A stretch of 64,000 nucleotides of DNA from Eurosta solidaginis (taxonomy: Eukaryota > Arthropoda > Insecta > Diptera > Tephritidae): the NCBI RefSeq assembly GCF_040869045.1, contig NC_090319.1, forward strand, positions 225,656,490 through 225,720,489, given 5' to 3'. The stretch's first letter is position 1, and every line of letters starts with the position of its first letter. This document shows, one piece after another, positions 31,230 through 42,055 of this stretch. Below the pieces are notes generated by a model. That model was not told where the DNA came from, made no database searches, and saw only the letters and a list, made by a program, of their open reading frames with translations. The translations under genes were made by a program, and so were the position numbers.

Positions 31230-33050
31230 CCATATAACTTGCGGTCACACTACTATAGACCCATAAGCTTAACATCATTTCTGCTCAAAACCTTTGAGAG
31301 GCTGATAGATGTGTACATAAAGTCCATCGTGGATGAAAAGCTGTTTTCCACAACACAACATGCGTGCACCAAAGGCAAGTCGGTAGACACTGCATTGCAT
31401 ACGGTGTTAATACCCATAGAGAAAGCCCTGGAATATAAGGAATATGCTCTAGGAGTCTTCTTAGACATTGCCGGGGCTTTCAATAATGTTTCTAATTGGG
31501 CGATTATGGATGGTCTTAATTACTTTAAAGTACATCCAGCCTTAACGAGATGGATCGGCTGCATGTTAAATTGCAGGAAGATTACATTACAATGGGGATT
31601 GTATGAGGCCACGAAATCACTGGACAGGGGAACGCCGCAGGGAGGGGTGCTATCACCTCTGCTGTGGACGCTGGTCATCAACCAACTGCTCAAGCGATTC
31701 GATGAGGGATCCGTAAAACTTACGGCTTACGCAGATGACGTTGCAATTGTCATAAGTGGCAAGCGCCTTCCAACGATTAGCTCTTTGATGGATCGGGCGC
31801 TTCGGGATATTCATACCTGGGCATCAAATGCCGGGTTGAAAGATAACGCGGATAAGACTGATATAGTCTTGTTTACAAAGAGGTGCAAGGTCCCAAATTG
31901 GATCAGGCCTAAGTTAGGAAGGGTGGCCCTACAGGAGGAAGCTTGCACAAAATATCTAGGAATCATCCTAGACAGTAAGCTGTCATGGAAACTCAACGTG
32001 GAGGAGAGGGTGAAGAAGGCTTCAACGGCACTTTATGCATGTAAAAGAATGCTGGGGTGTACGTGGGGCTTATCGCCCTCTCTTTCTCATCGGGTTTTTA
32101 GATCGATTGTAAGCATTATTCTATACTATGGAGTTCTTGTTTGGAGGAAAGCCCAACAAAAAACAACATACCTCAAAAAATTAGAGGGGAGGGGGTATGC
32201 AGACTATCAATGCTTAGCATTACGGGAGCCCTGAAAACAACCTCGACAGCTGCATTGTATCCCATTCTGCACATTCCACCTATAGACCTGGTAGCAAAGA
32301 GCATAGCGTTCACAACTGCAACCAGGCTCGGTGCCTGGGGGCAGCTGGAGCGCCGACCATACGGCCATAGTAGTATAGCGGCATCAATCACAAGACGAAT
32401 AGACTACCTGATTCCCTATCTGTGCTTCGAGGGCAATCCTTAGGCCACAATAGACGTGGACGGCTGGCGCAAGCGTACTCAAATGACGGACGAGGCGATA
32501 CGTGTACTCAGATGGTTCCAAAGTAGTGGAAGGAGTAGGGTCTGCGGTATACTGTGCTGATTTGGAAATAAACAGATCCTACAGGCTCCCGGATTACTGT
32601 AGCGTTTTCCAAGCGGAAATAGTAGCCGTAACCAAAGCAGTAGAAACCCTGGAAGAAAATAGCCCAAGCTGCAAGCGTGTTAACTTTTATATTCACAGTC
32701 AAGCAGAAATTAAGGTAATAATCTCGCATAGCACAGCATCTAAATGCGTGTTAGAGTGTAGGCAGTCCCTGGAGAGAATCGGGACAGGGAGAAGCATACA
32801 TCTATATTGGGTCCCAGGGCATATGGGAATAGATGGGACTGAAAAAGCGGATGAAATAACTAAAAAGGGTGCATCCCTTGAAACTTGCTCGGTAGACATC
32901 CCAATTAGACTGGGCGAGATTAAGCGAAGGCGAGAGGTGCACAGGATCGACCAAGCAGGAAAGGCGTGGGTTCAAGCGCGGGGCTGTAAAGTGTCGAAGG
33001 TTATGTGTAGGTCTTACAACCTTAGACTAAATAAGTTGCTTCTATCATTA
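31230..33050 (+). pseudogene. LOA/R1-like LINE ORF2, copy 2, part 1 (RT and RNase H)
   Basis: The 343-codon frame at 31203-32234 holds the RT palm: 'RPISLTSFLLKTFERLID', motif A 'FLDIAGAFNN' (about residue 87), 'GTPQGG' (about 142), 'YADD' (about 176) and thumb 'KYLGIILDSKLSW'. After a frameshift near 32190 the linker continues, a stop follows at about 32443, then RNase H (32502-33050) with 'YSDGS', 'QAEIVAVTKA' and 'YWVPGHMGIDG'. One catalytic Asp reads His ('YIHSQAEIK', against 'YIDSQAAIK' in copy 1). It is 5'-truncated at about 31230 and split by the insertion 33051-37306. Confidence 0.88.
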
Positions 33051-36000
33051 ACAAGTAAGGAAGGTTAAGTTCGGGTGTAACCGAACATTACATACTCAGT
33101 TGAGAGCTATGGTGACAACATAAGGGAAAATAACCATGTAGGAAAATGAACCGAGGGAAACCCTGGAATGTGTTTGTATGACATGTGTATCAAATGAAAG
33201 GCATTAAAGAGTATTTTATGAGGGAGGGGCCATAGTTCTATAGGTGGACGCCATTTAGGGATATAGCCATAAAGGTGGATCAGGGTTGACTCTAGAATGC
33301 GTTTGTACGATATGGGTATCAAATGAAAGGTGTTAATGAGTATTTTAAAAGGGAGTAATCCTTAGCTCCATAGGTGGACGCCGTTTCGAGATATCGCCAT
33401 AAAGGTGGACCAGGGGTGACTCTAGAATGCGTTTATACGATATGGGTATCAAATGAAAGGTGTTAATGAGTATTTTAAAACGGAGTAATCCTTAGTTCCA
33501 TAGGTGGACGCCGTTTCGAGATATTGCCATAATGGTGGACCAGGGGTGACCCTAGAATTTGTTTGTACAATATGGGTATCAAAAGAAAGGTGTTAATGAG
33601 TATTTTAAAAGGGAGTGATGCTTAGTTCTACAGGTGGACGCCGTTTCGAGATATCACCACAAAGGTGGACCAGGTGTGACCCTAGAATTTGTTTGTACGA
33701 TATGGGTATCAAATTAAAGGTATTAAGGAGGGTTTTAAAAGGGAGTGGTGGTAGTTGTATAGGTGGTCGCCTTTTCGAGATATCGCCATAGAGGTGGACC
33801 AGGGGTGACTCTAGAATGCGTTTGTACGATATGGGTATCAAATGAAAGGTGTTAATGAGTATTTTAAAACGGAGTAATCCTTAGTTCCATAGGTGGACGC
33901 CGTTTCGAGATATCGCCATAAAGGTGGACCAGGGGTGACTCTAGAATTTGTTTGTACAATATGGGTATCAAAGGAAGGTGTTAATGAGTATTTTAAAAGG
34001 GAGTAATCCTTAGTTCCATATGTGGACGCCGTTTCGAGATATCGCCACAAAGGTGGACCAGGGGTGACCCTAGAATTTGTTTGTACAATATGGGTATCAA
34101 AAGAAAGGTGTTAATCAGTATTTTAAAAAAGGAGTAATCCTTAGTTCCACAGGTGGACGCCGTTTCGAGATATCGCAATATGGGTGGACCAGGTGTGACC
34201 CTAGAATGCGCTTGTACAATATGGGTATCAAACGAAAGATGTTAATGAGTATTTTAAAAGGGAGTAATCCTTAGTTCCATAGGTGGACGCCGTTTCGAGA
34301 TATCACCATAATGGTGGACCAGGGGTGACCCTAGAATTTGTTTGTACAATATGGGTATCAAAAGAAAGGTGTTAATGAGTATTTTAAAAGGGAGTGATGC
34401 TTAGTTTCACAGGTGGACGCCGTTTCGATATACCGCCATAAAGGTGGACCAGGTGTGACCCTAGAATTTGTTTGTACGATATGGGTATCAAATTAAAGGT
34501 ATTAATGAGGGTTTTAAAAAGGAGTGGTGGTAGTGGTATAGGTGGTCGCCTTTTCGAGATATCGCCATAAAGGTGGAACAGGGCTGACTCTAGAATGCGT
34601 TTGTACGATATGGGTATCAAATGAAAGGTGTTAATGAGTATTTTAAAAGGGAGTAATCTTTAGTTCCATAGGTGGACGCCGTTTCGTGATATCGCCATAA
34701 AGGTGGACCAGGGGTGACCCTAGAATTTGTTTGTACAATATGGGTATCAAAAGAAAGGTGTTAATGAGTATTTTAAAAGGGAATGATGCTTAGTTCCACA
34801 GGTGGACGTCGTTTCGATATATCGCCATAAAGGTGGACCAGGTGTGACCCTAGAATTTGTTTGTACGATATGGGTATCAAATTAAAGGTATTAATGAGGG
34901 TTTTAAAAGGGTGTGGTGGTAGTGGTATAGGTGGTCGCCTTTTCGAGATATCGCCATAAAGGTGAACCAGGGGTGACTCTAGAATGCGTTTGTACGATAT
35001 GGGTATCAAATGAAAGGTGTTAATGAGTATTTTAAAAGGGAGTAATCCTTAGTTGCATAGGTGGACGCCGTTTCGAGATATCGCCATAAAGGTGGACCAG
35101 GGGTGACCCTAGAATTTGTTTGTACAATATGGGTATCAAAAGAAAGGTGTTAATGAGTATTTTAAAAGGGAGTGATGCTTAGTTCCACAGGTGGACGCCG
35201 TTTCGAGATATCGCCACAAAGGTGGACCAGGGGTGACCCTAGAATTTGTTTGTACAATATGGGCATCAAAAGAATGGTGTTAATGAGTATTTTAAAAGGG
35301 AGTGGGCCTTAGTTCTATAGGTGGACGCCGTTTCGAAATATCGCCATAAAGGTGGGCCAGGGGTGACTCTAGAATGTGTTTGTATGATATGGGTATCAAA
35401 TTAAAGGTATTAATGAGGGTTTTAAAAGGGAGTGGTGGTTGTTGTATAGGTGGTCGCCTTTTCGAGATATCGCCATAAACGTGGACCAGGGGTGACTCTA
35501 GAATGCGTTTGTACGATATGGGTATCAAATGAAAGGTGTTAATGAGTATTTTAAAAGCGAGTAATCCTTATTCCATAGGTGGACGCCGTTTCGAGATATC
35601 GCCATAAAGGTGGACCAGGGGTGACCCTAGAATTAGTTGTTTGAACAATATGGGTATCAAAAGAAATGTGTTAATAAGTATTTTAAAAGGGAGTAATCCT
35701 TAGTTCCATAGGTGGACGCCGTTTCGAGATATCGCCATAAAGGTGGACCAGGGGTGACCCTAGAATTTGTTTGTACAATATGGACATCAAACGAAAGGTG
35801 TTAATGAGTATTTTAAAAGGGCCTTAGTTCTATAGGTGGACGCCGTTTCGAAATATCGCCATAATGGTGGACCAGGGGTGACTCTATAGTGTGTTTGTAC
35901 GATATGGGCATCAAATTAAAGGTATTAATGAGAGTTTTAAAAGGGAGTGGTGGTAGTTGTATATGTGAAGGCGTTTTCCAGATATCGACCAAAATGTGGA

Positions 36001-37306
36001 CCAGGGTGACCCAGAACATCATGTGTTGGATACCGCTAATTTATTTATATGTATAATACCTGCCAAGATTTTAAGGGTTTTTTGTTTCGCCCTGCAGAAG
36101 GTTTTCATTTTCTTCTACTTAATATGGTAGGTGTCATAACCATTTTATAAGGTTTTTTTTAAAGTTATATTTCGCATCAGTAAACCAATCCAATTACCTC
36201 ACCATGTTTCATCCCTTTTTTCGTATTTGGTTTAAAATTAAGGCATTTTTTTCATTTTTCGTAATTTTCGATATCGAGGTGGGCGTGGTCATTGGCGGAT
36301 TTCGTTCATTTTTCATACCAAGATAAAGTGAGTTCAAGTAAGTACGTGAACTAAGTTCATTAAAGATATGTCGATTTTTGCTCAAGTTATCATGTTAACG
36401 GCCATGCGGAAGGACAGACAAACGACTGTGAATAAAAACTGGGCGTGGCATCAACCGCTTTCGCCCGTTTTCACAGAAAACAGTTAACATCATAAAATCT
36501 ATGCCCCTACCAAACTTCAAAAGGATTGGTTAATTTTTGTTCGTCTTATGGCGTTAAAAGTATTCTAGACAAATTAAATGAAAAAGGGCGGAGCCACGCC
36601 CATTTTGAAATTTTCTTTTATTTTTGTATTTTGTTGCACCATATCATTACTGGAGTTGAATGTTGACATAATTTACTTATATACTGTAAAGATATTAAAT
36701 TTTTTGTTAAAATTTTACTTTAAAAAAAAATTTTTTTTTAAAGTGGGCGTGGTCCTTCTCCGATTTCGCTAATTTTTATTAGGCGTACATATAGTAATAG
36801 GGGTAACGTCCCTGCCAAATTTCATCATGATATCTTCAACGACTGACAAATAACAGCTTGCAAAATTTTAAATTACCTTCTTTTAAAAGTGGGCGGTGCC
36901 ACGCCCTTGTCCAAAATTTTACTAATTTTCTATTCTGCGTCATAAATTCAACTCATCTACCAAGTTTCGTCGCTTTATCTGTCTTTGGTAATGAATTATC
37001 GCACTTTTTCGGTTTTTCGAAATTTTCGATATCGAAAAAGTGGGCATGGTTATAGTCCGATATTGTTCATTTTAAATAGCGATCTGAGATGAGTGCTCAG
37101 GAACCTACATACCAAATTTCATCAAGATACCTCAAAATTTACTCAAGTTACCGGGTTAACGGACGGACGGACGGACGGACATGGCTCAATAAAATTTTTT
37201 TTCGATCCTGATTATTTTGATCTATCTCGATTCCTTTATATATGTACAACCAACCGTTATCCAATCAAACTTAATATACTCTGTGAGCTCTGCTCAACTG
37301 AGTATA
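33051..37306 (+). mobile_element. 4.26-kb non-coding element with 130-bp tandem core, inserted in the LINE
   Basis: Copy 1 of the LINE is uninterrupted at 3031-3055, which fixes the ends of this insertion to within a few bases. Order: 'AAGTAAGGAAGG', a small hairpin TTCGG/CCGAA (33070-33085), 'CATTACATACTCAGTTGAG', the 130-bp tandem array (33241-36010), then GC-box segments ('GGGCGGAGCCACGCCC', 'GTGGGCGTGGTCCTTC'), 'GGACGGACGGACATGGCT', 'CAACCGTTATCCAATCAAA' and a terminal hairpin TATACTC (37275-37281)/GAGTATA (37300-37306). No protein is encoded. Target duplication is at most one or two A/TA bases. A second copy is at 60683-62757. Class unknown. Confidence 0.85.
33241..36010. repeat. ~22 x 130-bp tandem repeat
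   Basis: Units start with 'TAGGTGGACGCCGTTTCGAG' at 33241, 33371, 33501, 33631, 33760, 33890 and so on to about 35961. Each has 'AAAGGTGGACCAGGGGTGAC', 'TAGAATTTGTTTGTAC(A/G)ATATGGG' and 'GGTGTTAATGAGTATTTTAA'. A variant with 'TAGGTGGTCGCCTTTTCGAG' recurs at 33760, 34539, 34928 and 35447, spaced by about 6, 3 and 4 units. Confidence 0.9.
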
Positions 37307-37700
37307 AAAAGAGAGGAATGTAGACTTATGACGGGTATTCAGACTGGACACTACCTTCTGACGTCAAATGCTTTTAAATTAGGCTTGATCAATGATAGCC
37401 GATGTAGGAAGTGCGGGCTGGAGGAGGAAACGATCGAGCACGTTCTGTGCTCGTTCCCTGCGCTTGCCAGGCTAGGACTCCAGCTATTAGGAGTGATACA
37501 GCTGTCAGATCTAGAAGCAGCAATTGGCTTACGTCCTAGGAAGCTTCTAGTATTTGCCAAGATGACGGTGTTATTTTATAACATAGGTCCTGGTTTTTGA
37601 TAGGGGTTTTCAGTTTGGTCGTTAAAACAAATTTCTGGTAACACTACGGACTTATTCAGTCTATGTGAGGTCCTCATAGACCGGCCAGTTCAACCCTACC
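37307..37700 (+). pseudogene. LOA/R1-like LINE ORF2, copy 2, part 2 (C-terminus and 3' UTR)
   Basis: Continuation of the LINE after the insertion: 'MTGIQTGHYLLTSNAFKLGL', the zinc motif 'CRKCGLEEETIEHVLC' and 'LEAAIGL', then stop and a 3' UTR ('GATAGGGGTTTTCAGTTTGG', 'AGACCGGCCAGTTCAACCCT') matching copy 1 to its 3' end at 'CCTACCTAACC'. C-terminal CCHC-like motifs of this kind are known in R1/LOA-type LINEs. Confidence 0.88.
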
Positions 37701-38494
37701 TAACCTCCTGTATGTTCATTTACCCATCCACACACTCATACATTCATACACTTAAACGATTACACAAACTAACACCTACACAGATACGTTTAGTTCGTGT
37801 CTTGACTGCAATGTGGCTACTCCATCAGCAACATTGTACCTACTCCAGACACAATGTTGCCATTGTGCTGTTACGACAGTCATTGCAACATTGCGGCCAA
37901 CACACGAACCTATACACATCACACGTAGTCACAGATACATGCTGCCATTCATTCGAACCAGTGCTTATGATGAAAGGCTGTCGTTACAGGCTCGCAACCG
38001 CCGATGGCGCCTGCACTATGGAGCGTGTGCGTAAAAAAAATTCAAACGCAGCCTGCAACATTTTGTTTCCCGTCCAACGTGTGGCCTCGACCCACGACTC
38101 AATGCCGGGACTAGCGTAACTGCCATTGCCTAATTCCATTACCTACAGACTAACACTGTGTTGATACTACCTATTATCTACTTAAACCTATATAACCGAT
38201 GGTACGATACTTCACATATCTAATAAAATATCGCAGGTAAAAAAAATAAAAAAATGAACTAAAATAAAAATATCACAGATTATCTAGTCAAGTGAGTAAA
38301 AAAATATTAAATAAATAAAAAAATAATTAAAAATAAAATAAATGAAAAAATAATCAAAAAAATAATAATAAAGTCAATAAATAAATAATTTAATAAAATA
38401 ATTACATGCGTCAATAAATAAATAAATAAAATACGTCAAGAAAACTAAAAATAAAAAAAACAAAAACTACAACTAAAAAAAAAAAACAAAAACA
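37701..38494. other. Unassigned stretch, 3' part A-rich low complexity
   Basis: A 135-codon frame with ATG at 37712 has no recognisable domain and a composition rich in His, Thr and Ser; I do not trust it as a gene. Around 38220 there is 'AATAAAATATCGCAGG' followed by a long A-rich run of 'AATAAATAAATAAA' type (38240-38470), which could be the polyadenylated 3' end of an unidentified retroelement. Confidence 0.4.
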
Positions 38495-39739
38495 CGTAAC
38501 TTTTTTGCAAAAATATCTTTAGCGTGGTATACGCCGATCTTTTTCCCACTGCTATCGCCAAGTCCATACATGGAATTCACGATTACATTTAATACTATAC
38601 ATTTAGTTTGTTTCGGGGCGAACTTGGCGTTGTAATTATCAACTTTGGTACTTTTTTTTTTGAAGTTTCGGCGATATACCACTTGTCCAATCTGAAACTT
38701 TACATCTCTACTCCTAGTGTCATATATCTTTTTACTCCTATCATGGGCAAACTTCAGTTCTTTCATAATCTTATTTCTTATCATCTGAATTTTATCGCTT
38801 TGCGCTTCTATCTCGCAAACAACATCTTTCACTGCCGCCAGCTTTTGGTATAGCTCATACGATGCAGCATGCTGTATGATAGGCATACAGACAGTGGCAT
38901 AATATGGAGACATGTTGATTGCTGAACGTGCAACGCTGCGGAGGGCAGATGCGGCATCGCTGGCGCATTTGTTCCAGTTCTTCTGATTATCCTTTATAAA
39001 GGATCTAATGATCTGCAGAACAGATCTATTCACAATCTCCGCAGCGTTACCCTGTGGAGGATAAAATGCAGTTTTTATGTGTTTGGTGCCATATTTTTCC
39101 AGAAAGTGGTTGAAAACTTCTGACACAAACTGCTTCTCATTGTCTGAGTAGACATTCTCAGGTACACCAAACACATGGAAAACCTCCCTCTCCAAGAACT
39201 TAACGACTTCGGCTGAAGTTGCCCTTCTCATCGGTTTTAAAAACACAAATTTCGAGAAGTGATATAAACAAAGACATACACATGACCCTCACTAGTACGC
39301 GGATACGGACCCATAAAATCAATGAACAGACTTTGGAAAGGTTTGTGAGGATTTGTTTGCCCATCATTGGCTGTTTGTAGACATTTTGTGTTTTATTTTC
39401 TTTGCAAATTTCGCAGTTTTTAACAAATGTGCATACACCAGCTACCATACCTGGCCAGTAATACTTCTGATGTAGCCGGGAAAGCGTCTTGTGTATACCG
39501 CCACTTCCAGCCGACGGTGAGCTGTGAGAAGACTCTATCAGCACCGGTCGCAATTTAGATGGAACCCAAAGCTTCCAAGTCTGGTCCGCTAGAAGATCAC
39601 CACCCTGTCGAACTGCATCCGTTTGTAATAAACACAACCGTTCGATAGACATAACTCTGGTAGTTTGTCTTTGTTCTCGGTCACCGTCTTTTTCAACTCC
39701 GAATACTCCTCCGACTCGAAGCACGGTGACTCGAGACAA
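38495..39739 (-). pseudogene. Ty3/gypsy-3 integrase
   Basis: An H2C2-type domain ('GGIHKTLSRLHQKYYWPGMV', 'VKNCEICKENK') is followed, after a frameshift near 39220-39240, by the catalytic core with 'NVYSDNEKQFVSEVFNHFL' (second Asp) and 'GNAAEIVNRSVLQ' (Glu), then the C-terminal 'FQIGQVVYRRNF' domain. The part with the first catalytic Asp is garbled around 39250-39330. The 3' end runs into an A-rich stretch; no LTR is visible. Confidence 0.85.
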
Positions 39740-40560
39740 ATGTCCATGGCTCTATCCTTCGTCAGTATTTCGTCCATGTGCATTCGTGTCAGGAACCACG
39801 TTTTGTGCACCTTTTCGATGTTGTATGTCGAAATCATAACCGTGGAGTTTCAGGCTCCATCTTGCCAACCCCGCAGAAAGATCTTTCGGATTCATGAGCC
39901 ATTTGAGGCTGGCATGGTCAGTTATGATGGTGAACGGGGTCCCTTCCACATAAGGTCGGAATCTCTTCACAATCACAATGGCGGCGTAACATTCAAGTTC
40001 TGTAATGCAGTAATTCTTCTGCGCCTTAGTAAGTTTTGCCGATACATATGCAATCGGTCTTTCGTTCTGGTCGTCATCTAATTGAAATAGAATCCCTCCC
40101 ACTCCGTCTATCGATGCATTGCATTGTATGTAAAACTTTAAAAAAATTTTTTTTATGAGATTTTATCGCTTCGTCAGTCATAGTGAATTTTTTAATTTTG
40201 TCCCTTTTGAGGCAGTCATGAAGTGGATCTGCAATAGACGCATAGCCCTGTATGAAACGTCGGTACCAGCCCGACCTACCCAGGAACCGTCGTAGTTGCT
40301 TCGGGGTTTTAGGTACGGGAAAGTCCCTCACAGCTACCTCTTTATTGGCATCTGTCCTCATACAACCATCCCCGACTACGTACCCTAAGTAACGAACTTC
40401 TTTAAAACAAAACTTGCTTTTCTCTACATTGATAGTTAATTTAGCCTCGCGAAGACATCGAGAGACCTTTTCCAACAGACACATATGGGACTCGAAATCT
40501 ACAGAAAAAACTAACATGTTATTTTGGCATACGTTTGGTCTAACTAAAAAATACAAAAAA
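39740..40560 (-). pseudogene. Ty3/gypsy-3 RT thumb and RNase H
   Basis: The RT remnant begins just after the catalytic box ('NNMLVFSVDFESHMCLLEKV', 'SRCLREAKLTINVEKSKFC', 'VRYLGYVVGDGCMRTD', 'KQLRRFLGRSGWYRRFIQGY'). It then shifts frame in a T/A run near 40140 and continues as RNase H ('GGILFQLDDDQNERPIAYVS', 'ITELECYAAIVIVKRFRPYV', 'FTIITDHASLKWLM'). RT fingers and palm are missing; the truncation point is next to the LINE ORF1 at 40568. Confidence 0.85.
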
Positions 40561-40567
40561 TAGCAAT

Positions 40568-41470
40568 ATGTTCTGCTCAACTTGTAGCAAAAAAGCTGAT
40601 CGCAGAGTTGTAGCTAAAGTGGCGTGTGCGGTTTGCGGTAGCTATTTTCATGCCCTTGTGCCAAGATTACTGTTGCTGACTTGGAATACATGAAAGCAAA
40701 TAATGTTAATCATAGATGCGAATCGTGTAATGTTTCGCGCCGCAAATCGCTCCATCAACAGCCATTGCCAGGTTATTCAACTGTTGTGACAACAAAAGTA
40801 TCTGCTCCTTCATGATCGAAAACTAATGCGGAAACAACCATCAAATCTTCAACATCAGCACCTCCCAGAACAAACAAAATATCAACAGCATCCAGAAATA
40901 AGTAACACAAAAGAGAATCACCAACCACAACAACAACAAAGTAAATATGCATAAATTGGCGAATAACAACAATAATAGCACCAATGCAAACAAAACGGAG
41001 CCAACGCCCTCACCAAGATAAAACTCACAAGGAGAACGGTACATGCTCAAAAGAGATCATACTGCAAATGCGATATGAAGAAGTGATGAGTTTAAAAAAC
41101 TGAACTCTGATTTTCTCAGCACAGTGGAGCAACTTCAACAAGATAATCAGAAATTGAGTGAAAGAGTCTGCAAACTTGAAAGTGTGCTTAACTGGAAAGA
41201 ACAACAGTTGTTAAGCAGCGCTATAGACATTGTTGGCATACCTCAGCTTACGAGTGATAACGCAAATGAGTGCACAAAGCAAATTATAGGCACTTGTAAG
41301 GGACGTGGTCCATTCATAAGAATTGGATCGAGGGTTATCCTAGCTCTCCTGTATAGGACCTATTCCGAGATAAGGCATGGATTTGAGTATTGTCTCAGCT
41401 CTTCAGCCGCATTTATCCAAGTATTAAAATGCCCGCTTGGATTCGAGAATAAAGAAAAAGACCTGGTTTA
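40568..41470 (+). pseudogene. LINE ORF1 with PHD-like zinc finger (decayed)
   Basis: ATG at 40568, then Cys-rich 'MFCSTCSKKADRRVVAKVAC', 'AVCGSYFH', a frameshift near 40655, and 'NHRCESCNVSRRKSLHQQ', together a PHD-like C4HC3 pattern. A Ser/Thr/Asn-rich linker with stops follows, then a coiled coil ('EQLQQDNQKLSERVCKLESV'), and 'SSAIDIVGIPQL'. PHD finger plus coiled coil is the ORF1 layout of some insect LINEs. The C-terminal domain seen at 9660-10555 may belong to the same type of protein, but the two are not contiguous here. After about 41300 the frame becomes unrelated sequence. Confidence 0.6.
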
Positions 41471-42055
41471 AGTCCAAAGTCAAAAATACTTAATTTGGGT
41501 CATCGCCAGCTTTTATATGTTTACAATCAAATACTTAATTCTATTCATTCATACAAAATTGCTTACTTGCTAAATTGAATTTGGAACAATTTTTTATAAT
41601 CGATTTCCGCATGCAGCACGAGAGCTTCAATAATACATAATATGCTTAATTGCTAACTGTTTCTAGAACGCTATTAATGAGTGTGTCGCTTGCAATGCGA
41701 TAATACTTTGCCAAGCTATGTGTGTCACAGGTGTCCCATATGTAAAGTTATGTCAAATGCGATTGAGACATCAAACCTCTTGATTCAGCAATGTGTATCG
41801 CGTGCATTAGCATGGTCAGCCACACTACACCCGGCCCCTTAAGAAAAATTTAAATTAATTGTAGTTTCTAAAAATATAGATTAATTTATATTCGGTTATA
41901 TCTAAGTGGGTGTTTATATGGTAAATTATTTATGTAAATATATACAAAAATCTAGGTAAATTATTTATGTAAATATATGGAGAATTATTTATGTAAATAT
42001 ATAGACAAATTTTATATAAATAATTAAAAAAATTTTTTTGTTTGTTTTTTTTTTA
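41471..42055. other. AT-rich spacer with short tandem repeat
   Basis: No gene. 'AAATTATTTATGTAAATATAT' recurs three times at about 41920-42003, and a homopolymer-rich segment precedes the gypsy-4 C-terminus. A small 'CACTACACCCGGCCCC' patch at about 41823-41838 is the only GC-rich part and might be an LTR end ('ACA..' boundary not resolved). Confidence 0.5.

Noticed and set aside
33241..36010. CRISPR-like array
   Set aside because: Units are contiguous, diverged 130-bp repeats without alternating constant repeats and unique spacers, and the genome is eukaryotic.
33605..36022. Reverse-strand ORFs of about 78 codons repeating 'PISYKRILESPLVHLYGDI'
   Set aside because: They come from reading the 130-bp tandem repeat. 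130 is not a multiple of three, frames end after two units, and the forward element has no other coding signs.
37712..38119. 135-codon ATG ORF as a host gene
   Set aside because: No domain, unusual composition, sits between a LINE 3' end and an A-rich tail. Kept only as an unassigned stretch.
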